Under the pieces are notes generated by a model that saw only the letters and a list, made by a program, of their open reading frames with translations, was not told the DNA's origin and did not search any database. A DNA stretch of 64,000 nucleotides from Clostridia bacterium (lineage in GTDB: Bacteria; Bacillota_A; Clostridia; UBA1212; UBA1255), in the NCBI GenBank assembly GCA_017522515.1, contig JAFWZH010000258.1, positions 1 to 64,000 of the forward strand. Direction: 5' to 3'. The translations under genes and the position numbers were made by a program. Positions 58,258 through 64,000 of this stretch are shown here, in pieces. How positions within the stretch are numbered: the stretch's first letter is position 1; each line of letters opens with the position of its first letter.

Positions 58258-59121
58258 ATGAAGTTAGATAATATTTTTGATAATAAACAAGTATTTTCTT
58301 TAGAGGTTTTTCCTCCCAAAAGAGACATGCCTATTGATACAATATATAAGACTCTTGATGAGCTGTCTGAGATAAAACCTGCATTTATAAGCGTAACGTA
58401 CGGTGCGGGGGGCAGTGAAAATTGTGCCGCAACTTTAGAAATTGCATCTACAATAAAGAATAAATACGGAATAGAAGCTGTGGCACATTTACCGGGTATT
58501 AATCTCGCAAAAGCAGATGTTGTTAATATGCTTGATGATTTTAAGAAAAACGGCATTCAAAATATTTTAGCTTTGAGAGGTGACGGCAATCCGGAGATGG
58601 AGCCTGTGGGAGATTTTAATCATGCAGACGAGCTTGTTACTTTTATAAAAGAACACGGCGATTTTCATGTTGCAGGTGCATGCTATCCCGAAGGTCACAC
58701 AGAGTCGGAGAATTTAATAACAGATATAAAATATCTTAAGCAAAAAGTTGATGCAGGCTGTGATCATTTGATTTCTCAACTGTTTTTTGACAATGATCAT
58801 TTTTACAGATTCAGAGAGCGTTGCGACTTGGCCGGTATAAATGTACCCATCGAAGCAGGCATTATGCCTGTACTTAATAAAAAACAAATTGAAAGAATGG
58901 TTACAATGTGCGGGGCAAGCCTTCCAAATAAATTCGTGAAAATGATGGCAAGATACGAGAATAATCCTGAAGCTTTAAAAGATGCGGCTATTGCGTATGC
59001 CGTAGATCAAATTGTGGACTTAGTATCACAAGGTGTTGACGGAATACACTTATACACCATGAATAAACCTGATACGGCAAAGCGAATTTACAATTGCGTG
59101 GCTTCACTTTTTAAATGTTGA
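58258..59121 (+). CDS. metF: Methylenetetrahydrofolate reductase
   Basis: The ATG at 58258 follows GTGGAG. The 287-residue TIM-barrel flavoenzyme reduces 5,10-methylene-THF to 5-methyl-THF for methionine synthesis or one-carbon metabolism. Family blocks are FSLEVFPPKRD, FISVTYGAGGS, AHLPGINLAKADV, NILALRGDG, AGACYPEGHTES, CDHLISQLFFDNDHFYRFRERC and IEAGIMPVLNKKQIERMVTMCGA. It is close in length to the single-domain bacterial MetF (about 290). No MetV or other acetogenic methyl-branch gene is nearby, so the role in this window is open. Confidence 0.93.
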   Translation: MKLDNIFDNKQVFSLEVFPPKRDMPIDTIYKTLDELSEIKPAFISVTYGAGGSENCAATLEIASTIKNKYGIEAVAHLPGINLAKADVVNMLDDFKKNGIQNILALRGDGNPEMEPVGDFNHADELVTFIKEHGDFHVAGACYPEGHTESENLITDIKYLKQKVDAGCDHLISQLFFDNDHFYRFRERCDLAGINVPIEAGIMPVLNKKQIERMVTMCGASLPNKFVKMMARYENNPEALKDAAIAYAVDQIVDLVSQGVDGIHLYTMNKPDTAKRIYNCVASLFKC

Positions 59122-59149
59122 AAGCTTGATTATATTAAGGAGGTAAAAA

Positions 59150-60256
59150 ATGGTTTACAGAGACCTTGGTAATACCGGTGTGCGTTTGTCACCTCTCGGA
59201 TTCGGAATGATGCGACTTCCTTCTGATGAGCGTGTTGTTACAAAAATGGTAAGGGATGCGATTGATGCAGGCGTAAATTATATTGATACGGCATATGGCT
59301 ATTTAGACGGTAAAAGCGAGTCCATTACAGGCAGAGTTCTTTCCGATGGTTACAGAGATAAAATTTACCTTGCTACGAAGTGCCCTGTTTGGTTGATTGA
59401 AAAGGATACTGATTTTGACCGTATTTTAAATGAACAGTTGAAAAGATTAAAAACAGAACAAATAGATTTTTATTTACTTCACTCTCTTAATAAGAACAAT
59501 TGGGAGCGAGTGAAGAAGTTTGGCTTGTTGGAGAAAATGAAAGAGGCACGTGAACAAGGTAAGATATGTTATCTTGGTTTTTCTTTCCACGATACGTATG
59601 ATTTGTTTCAAGAAATAGTAGATAGCTTTGAAGAATGGGATTTCTGTCAAATACAGCTAAACTATTTAGATACAAAGTATCAGGCAGGTATTAAGGGAAT
59701 GAAATATGCAGCAGAAAAAGGGCTGGGGATAATTGTTATGGAGCCGCTTAGAGGCGGTTATTTGGCCAACGTTCCTCAAACAGTACAAGATATATTCGGT
59801 AAGAATAAATCGCCTATAGAGTGGTCTTTCGACTTCTTGTGGGATATGCCTGAAGTAGGTACAGTTTTAAGTGGTATGAGCACACAAGAACAAGTTGAAC
59901 AAAATGTAAAATATGCAGAGCGTTCCTCAGTAGGGATGTTGTCAGAAGACGATAAAAAGGTAATAGAAGCAGTAACAAAAGAATTCAAGAAGATGGGAAC
60001 TGTTCCTTGTACCGGTTGTTCTTATTGTAATATTTGTCCTCAAAAAATTGCTATACCTCAAAGTTTTGCGGCATATAACAGCGCTTTGTTAGAAGATAAT
60101 TTTGAGCAATCGAAGCATCAGTATGTAGACTGGGTACCGCGTTTCGGTGCTCTGCCTTCAAACTGTATAAGTTGTCATAAATGCGAGGAAATATGTCCCC
60201 AACATATAAAAATCAGTGAATATATGCATAAAATACACGAATTCTTTCAAGAATGA
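59150..60256 (+). CDS. Aldo/keto reductase with C-terminal ferredoxin clusters
   Basis: This 368-residue protein has AAGGAGG before the ATG. The N-terminal aldo/keto reductase barrel has the catalytic set: Asp and Tyr in YIDTAYGY, Lys in LATKCPVW, and His in FYLLHSLN. The C-terminal 80 residues bind two [4Fe-4S] clusters (CTGCSYCNICPQKIAIPQSF and CISCHKCEEICPQHIKISEYMHKI). This fusion is widespread in anaerobes, and substrates are mostly unknown. Both clusters look intact, so electrons from ferredoxin might be used instead of NAD(P)H. It follows metF after 28 bp. Confidence 0.9.
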   Translation: MVYRDLGNTGVRLSPLGFGMMRLPSDERVVTKMVRDAIDAGVNYIDTAYGYLDGKSESITGRVLSDGYRDKIYLATKCPVWLIEKDTDFDRILNEQLKRLKTEQIDFYLLHSLNKNNWERVKKFGLLEKMKEAREQGKICYLGFSFHDTYDLFQEIVDSFEEWDFCQIQLNYLDTKYQAGIKGMKYAAEKGLGIIVMEPLRGGYLANVPQTVQDIFGKNKSPIEWSFDFLWDMPEVGTVLSGMSTQEQVEQNVKYAERSSVGMLSEDDKKVIEAVTKEFKKMGTVPCTGCSYCNICPQKIAIPQSFAAYNSALLEDNFEQSKHQYVDWVPRFGALPSNCISCHKCEEICPQHIKISEYMHKIHEFFQE

Positions 60257-60277
60257 TTTTTACTTTTTGGAGGTTGT

Positions 60278-62179
60278 ATGAGAAAAACAAAGCTCGAATG
60301 TATAACTTTTTTGTTTTTTTGTGTGCTTTTTGTTTTATGTTTGGTATGCGGTTGTGCAGATAGTAATCGATTAGGTAGCGGAACAAAAAATAAAACATAT
60401 ACTCAGGATGTATCGCTGCTTACCCAGCCTGTCTTTTCGGACAGAGGAGGTTTTTACAGTGATAATTTAAAATTGGAAATAACAATCCCTGAGAAGCTAA
60501 GTAATAATGCAAAAACCATAAGAGTAACATTTGATGGCAGTGAGCCTACCTCAAATAGTGATGAGTATAAAGGCAGCATTTTACTGCCTGATGCCGGCTT
60601 TGTGAAAACCGGATTCGCTAAAAAAGAAGAGAATGTAAAAGTTTCCGTAGTGAGAGCTGCATGCTTTGATGATAATGGTAATGTAGTAGGTCAAATAGCT
60701 ACAGCAACGTATATACAATTAGAGGAAAGCAGTAGCGGCAGCGGAAAAACAAGATTTGATTTGCCGGTAATTTCCCTTGTGACAGATGACAGTAATTTAA
60801 ACAGCCGCGATTACGGTATATTTAGAAATACAGATGGTCGCGGTTCGGAATGGGAACGGCCGGTTAATGTTTCTTTTTTTGAAACGGATGGTGGTTTGGC
60901 CTTTGCACAAGATGCGGGAATTCGTTTGTTTGGTGGCAGTACAAGAAATTTGACACAAAAATCATTCCGCATTACAGCAAGAAAAACAGATTATTTTCAA
61001 ACTGATGTATATGACGGGGCAGGTAAGTTTAAGTATGCGTTGTTTAGTGACAGAAAAGACAGCCAAGGCAATATACTTGACAGATATGACAGCTTTGTTT
61101 TAAGAAACGGAGGAAATGACTCTATCTTTTTTGCTGAGGATAGCTCTCGTATAACATTTTTAAGAGATGGTCTTGCGGCAAAAATAACTCAAATGGCAGC
61201 TCCCGAAGTAGATACAATGGATTACAGACCTGTAGTTGTTTTCTTAAATGGTGAGTATTACGGTATAATGAATTTAAGAGAATATCAAAATAATAAATAT
61301 ATTCAAAACGTCTACGGTATTGATGATAAAGACGGAATTACTGTTATTTCGACTGAAATGGACACCTCTTTGGGAGGCAGATATGATGGTAAATGGTTTT
61401 ATTATAAGCAAGATGACGGACCGGAAGGTGAGTTGCAAGCTTTCTTGACACTTTTGTCTGATATTACTTCAGGTAAGTACACTTATGAACAGGCTTGTGA
61501 AAAAATAGATATGGATAACTTTATGAAATATTGTGCATTGAATTTATTCTTGTGCAATACTGACTGGCCCCATAATAATGTAAAGCTTTGGCGCTATGCA
61601 GGTAACAATCCGGGAGGAAATGCAGATGCAGCGGCAACTGACGGTAAATGGAGATTTATGCTTAAAGACGCAGATTTGGGGTTAGGAAGGTTTGTTTGTG
61701 CAGCAGAAAAGCGCCAATATCCTATTGAACTTTATACAAAAGCAGATTGTCAAAGCATACGCTTTTTGCTTGCAAACTATATTTCTTTTGATAATAAGTC
61801 AGGTTATCCATCTGTTAATAATAACACATATCCTGATGCATTAAAGATTCAAGGGTTGTTTTATTTTTGTATGCAACATGATGAATTTGCTGATAAATTC
61901 TATGATTTTTGCAATAAGCTCACTACACAAATTTGTTCATACAATACGCTTAAAGCCTTAATAGAAGAGTCCTATAAGGAATTAGAAAACGAATTTGATA
62001 ATTATTTAAATAAGGATTTCGGCAATTGGCCGTGGGAAGGCAACACTACACTCAAACAGTGGAAATCGGCTGTATGTGACAACAAAGATTCGTTATTAAC
62101 ATGGGCAAAGGCAAGAACAGGCTCTGACGGAGAATTTATGAAACAGGTAACGGAGCTTAGGGATGTTCTCAACATATAA
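60278..62179 (+). CDS. CotH-family spore coat/kinase protein, lipoprotein
   Basis: This 633-residue protein has TTTGGAGG before the ATG. The signal peptide ends in a lipobox-like CGC near residue 26. A small beta domain (about 45-140: SDRGGFYSDNLKLEITIPEKLS, VTFDGSEPTSNSDEYKG) is of the chitobiase/FN3-associated type. A CotH kinase domain follows (about 165-600) with LPVISLVTDDSNL, GIRLFGGSTRNLTQKSFRITARK, YDSFVLRNGGND, VVFLNGEYYGIMNLRE and the catalytic-region KDADLGLGRF. CotH proteins phosphorylate coat proteins in Bacillus; secreted forms also occur in cell-surface systems of Clostridia. It starts a cluster of secreted proteins. Confidence 0.87.
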   Translation: MRKTKLECITFLFFCVLFVLCLVCGCADSNRLGSGTKNKTYTQDVSLLTQPVFSDRGGFYSDNLKLEITIPEKLSNNAKTIRVTFDGSEPTSNSDEYKGSILLPDAGFVKTGFAKKEENVKVSVVRAACFDDNGNVVGQIATATYIQLEESSSGSGKTRFDLPVISLVTDDSNLNSRDYGIFRNTDGRGSEWERPVNVSFFETDGGLAFAQDAGIRLFGGSTRNLTQKSFRITARKTDYFQTDVYDGAGKFKYALFSDRKDSQGNILDRYDSFVLRNGGNDSIFFAEDSSRITFLRDGLAAKITQMAAPEVDTMDYRPVVVFLNGEYYGIMNLREYQNNKYIQNVYGIDDKDGITVISTEMDTSLGGRYDGKWFYYKQDDGPEGELQAFLTLLSDITSGKYTYEQACEKIDMDNFMKYCALNLFLCNTDWPHNNVKLWRYAGNNPGGNADAAATDGKWRFMLKDADLGLGRFVCAAEKRQYPIELYTKADCQSIRFLLANYISFDNKSGYPSVNNNTYPDALKIQGLFYFCMQHDEFADKFYDFCNKLTTQICSYNTLKALIEESYKELENEFDNYLNKDFGNWPWEGNTTLKQWKSAVCDNKDSLLTWAKARTGSDGEFMKQVTELRDVLNI

Positions 62180-62196
62180 AAGTTAAAGGAGAGAAA

Positions 62197-63600
62197 ATGA
62201 TGATAAAAAGATTAGTTTCTTTATGTTTGGCTTTGATTATTCTTTTAACAGGTATTTGTTTTTTTTATAATTCAAACAATATTACATTGATGGTAAAGAA
62301 AACTATGCTTGGCAACGAGGATTTTGAGAAGCAAGATAGGGCAATAAACGCTTTTATAGATGCTTTTAACAATGAATATCCACAGATAAATGTGAAAATT
62401 AATTATGTAAATGAATATCCTGCTCATTTAAATGAGACCGAGCTTATACTTTTTGGGGCAGACGAAATGTTGGAATATGCTCCAAATGATTTAAAAGTAT
62501 TGACGGATATTGTTTCTACAAATAATATACCGGAAAAAATAGCTAACACGGGACGATTGGCTATTAAGAGTGATAAGAAAGATTTATATATGTTACCGTT
62601 TAATTATGATAGAGCTGTAGTATATTTAGACAAAGAAGTATTTGATTTTTTAGGAGTAGATATACCAAGTGTTGATTGGACATACGAGGATTTTAAAGAA
62701 ACAGCTCAAAATACTACAAGAAGGTATTTTGATTATAAAGAATATAAAAACATTTTAGGTGTTCATTTGCCTATCGGAAAAGCTTATGTGTGGAAATATT
62801 TTTATGATAATTTGGGAGATGAATGGCATAATGATTCTTTCCGAGTAGAATTTAATACTGATAAAAATCTTAAGGTTATGGAAGATGTACTCGACTTATG
62901 CAAAAAAAACGGAAAGTGCTATTCAATGACGTTGAAAAGTTCAGCTCTTTTCTATGCTGAGACAGCTATGGCTTGGGTGAATGCGTGTCAGCCTGAATAT
63001 GACGATTATAGAATCATATCAGACGAAGTTAGCGATTCATTAGTTGGCAGAAGAGCAAAACAGCTTGCGGCGAATGGAAATCTTGTTTTACTGCCTCTAC
63101 CAAGTGTTAACGGCACCAATATGAGTTACTCCAATACAGAATTTATAAAAGGTATAGGAATAAGCGCGTATATTTCTCATAGCAAAATGGAAAATGCTGT
63201 TAAGCTCGTACAATTTGCACAAACGTATAAGGGCAACAGTGCACTTAATTCATATTATGGAGGTATACCGTCTAACGAGAGTTTGTGGGGAGAGGAATAT
63301 TGGAAAAAAGGCTGTCTGCAAGGAGAAAATGCAGACAATGTACTTATAGGTATTGAAAATGACAAAAGAGACGATTATGCAGATATTTTAATCAAAGACG
63401 AAGCAATATATGAGAAAAACTTGAGATTAAGGGCAATAAGCGCAGGTTTGCTGCTCCAAGAGTTTAGGGAAACTCAAAGAAATATAAAGAACTTTGAAGA
63501 AATTATGAATCGTATGGCAAGATATTTTAATATGACCATAAAGAATAGCGGTATACCTGATGGGTTTAATCGTGACATAATTAAAAGGGAGGAACCTTAA
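62197..63600 (+). CDS. Extracellular solute-binding protein (family 1 type)
   Basis: This 467-residue protein has AAAGGAGAG before the ATG pair. An N-terminal membrane helix (about 4-24) acts as a signal, and a canonical lipobox is not clear (LTGIC). The mature part has the two-lobed fold: FIDAFNNEYPQINVKINYV, KKDLYMLPFNYDRAVVYLDKEVFDFLGVDIPSVDWTYEDFKE and the late IKGIGISAYISHSKMENAVKLVQFAQTY. Such proteins bind oligosaccharides for ABC importers. No permease or ATPase follows in the window. It sits between the CotH protein and a putative glycoside hydrolase, suggesting a polysaccharide-related cluster. Confidence 0.82.
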   Translation: MMIKRLVSLCLALIILLTGICFFYNSNNITLMVKKTMLGNEDFEKQDRAINAFIDAFNNEYPQINVKINYVNEYPAHLNETELILFGADEMLEYAPNDLKVLTDIVSTNNIPEKIANTGRLAIKSDKKDLYMLPFNYDRAVVYLDKEVFDFLGVDIPSVDWTYEDFKETAQNTTRRYFDYKEYKNILGVHLPIGKAYVWKYFYDNLGDEWHNDSFRVEFNTDKNLKVMEDVLDLCKKNGKCYSMTLKSSALFYAETAMAWVNACQPEYDDYRIISDEVSDSLVGRRAKQLAANGNLVLLPLPSVNGTNMSYSNTEFIKGIGISAYISHSKMENAVKLVQFAQTYKGNSALNSYYGGIPSNESLWGEEYWKKGCLQGENADNVLIGIENDKRDDYADILIKDEAIYEKNLRLRAISAGLLLQEFRETQRNIKNFEEIMNRMARYFNMTIKNSGIPDGFNRDIIKREEP

Positions 63601-63601
63601 A

Positions 63602-64000
63602 ATGAAATACTGTAAAGGAATTGCAGCATTATTACTTATATGCTGTATATGTTTTGGTAATATTAGTTCTTCTTATGCAGCAGATATACGAGATGTTAAG
63701 AATGATACATGGATTGCTACAGATGATTTAGGCAGAGTTTTACCGCTCAATGATAAAACAGGTAATGTAAAAGAAGATAAATACGTAGGTATTTTTTATT
63801 TTCTTTTTCTTAATGGCTCACAAGATGAAGCGATTTTAGACATAACACACTCATATAAACGCGGCGGAATTGAGGCTGTTTGGGAAGATTTACTTTATGG
63901 CAGCGGAACCTTTTTTTGGGCAGAACCATATTTTGGTTATTATCGTAATAATGACGCTTGGGTATATGCTAAACATGCGCAGCTTTTGTGTGATGCAGGA
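63602..64000 (+). CDS. Putative secreted glycoside hydrolase, N-terminal part
   Basis: The gene starts at ATG 63602 with AAAGGGAGG upstream and is cut by the window end after 133 codons. A signal peptide ends at YAADIR (near residue 27). The start of the mature protein, TWIATDDLGRVLPLNDKTG...EDKYVGIFYFLFLNG...WGEP-like FFWAEPYFGYYRNNDAWVYAKHAQLLCDAG, matches the pattern of secreted proteins with a GH71/GH99-like TIM barrel, in which a 'YF.f..G' strand and 'GYY...D.wV..khaqmL.dAG' precede the catalytic part. The enzyme class is tentative, since the active site lies outside the window. Confidence 0.65.
   Translation, partial: MKYCKGIAALLLICCICFGNISSSYAADIRDVKNDTWIATDDLGRVLPLNDKTGNVKEDKYVGIFYFLFLNGSQDEAILDITHSYKRGGIEAVWEDLLYGSGTFFWAEPYFGYYRNNDAWVYAKHAQLLCDAG

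Overview
The window looks like the chromosome of a low-GC, anaerobic, endospore-forming member of the Clostridia, probably an uncultured gut-type lineage. The grounds are AT-rich DNA, strong AGGAGG ribosome sites, spoIIGA-sigE and sigG, a CotH-family protein, Firmicutes-type translation leaders, many lipoproteins and secreted proteins, and abundant [4Fe-4S] ferredoxin-type enzymes with no respiratory chain visible. No rRNA, tRNA or CRISPR array was seen.

Layout. 0-3 kb: edge of a possible insertion element (degenerate 35-40 bp repeats), a small Xre-type regulator and a secreted NlpC/P60 cell-wall enzyme with about ten Cys-rich repeats. 3-10.4 kb: sporulation block (ylmC-like, spoIIGA, sigE, with sigG inverted and convergent), DUF1015, a PRC-barrel protein, an AI-2E-type permease and enolase. 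10.4-17.5 kb: a large secreted protein, then infC-rpmI-rplT behind a structured leader, an rRNA methyltransferase, a SEC-C protein, lipoate ligase and a 46-residue Cys-rich membrane peptide. 17.5-22.5 kb: polyamine transporter operon led by an Xre-cupin regulator. 22.7-28.8 kb: a decayed accessory island with ATPase, Rhs, immunity-like and IS200 fragments, a CAP-domain lipoprotein, a complete DUF4143 ATPase and an exact 88-bp direct repeat. 28.9-39.9 kb: class II aldolase, a PBP5-like protein lacking its catalytic motifs, a short UvrD-type helicase, envelope proteins, tadA, mazG-rqcP and a two-domain PrsA-like foldase.

The centrepiece is 40.1-52.7 kb, a tightly packed same-strand operon: an LDH/MDH-family dehydrogenase with the malate-type Arg, fumarase, HdrBCA, an MvhD-like protein (FlxD), FlxC, FlxB, FlxA, an FrdB-like iron-sulfur protein, an FrdA-like flavoprotein and an AspT/SucE-type exporter. 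Read together it encodes oxaloacetate to malate to fumarate to succinate plus export. A cytoplasmic Flx-Hdr complex is placed so that NADH oxidation could be split between ferredoxin and fumarate by flavin-based electron bifurcation. The parts belong to known families; the proposed coupling to fumarate is an inference.

52.7-64 kb: a membrane-anchored hydrolase, an iron-regulated feoAB operon with three copies of one palindromic operator and a small Cys-rich membrane protein, a lipoprotein, metF, an aldo/keto reductase with ferredoxin clusters, and a secreted-protein cluster (CotH, solute-binding protein, a putative glycoside hydrolase cut by the window end).

A recurrent architectural feature is that all four convergent gene pairs abut (0-17 bp), and in each the plus-strand gene's intrinsic terminator lies inside the 3' coding part of the minus-strand neighbour.
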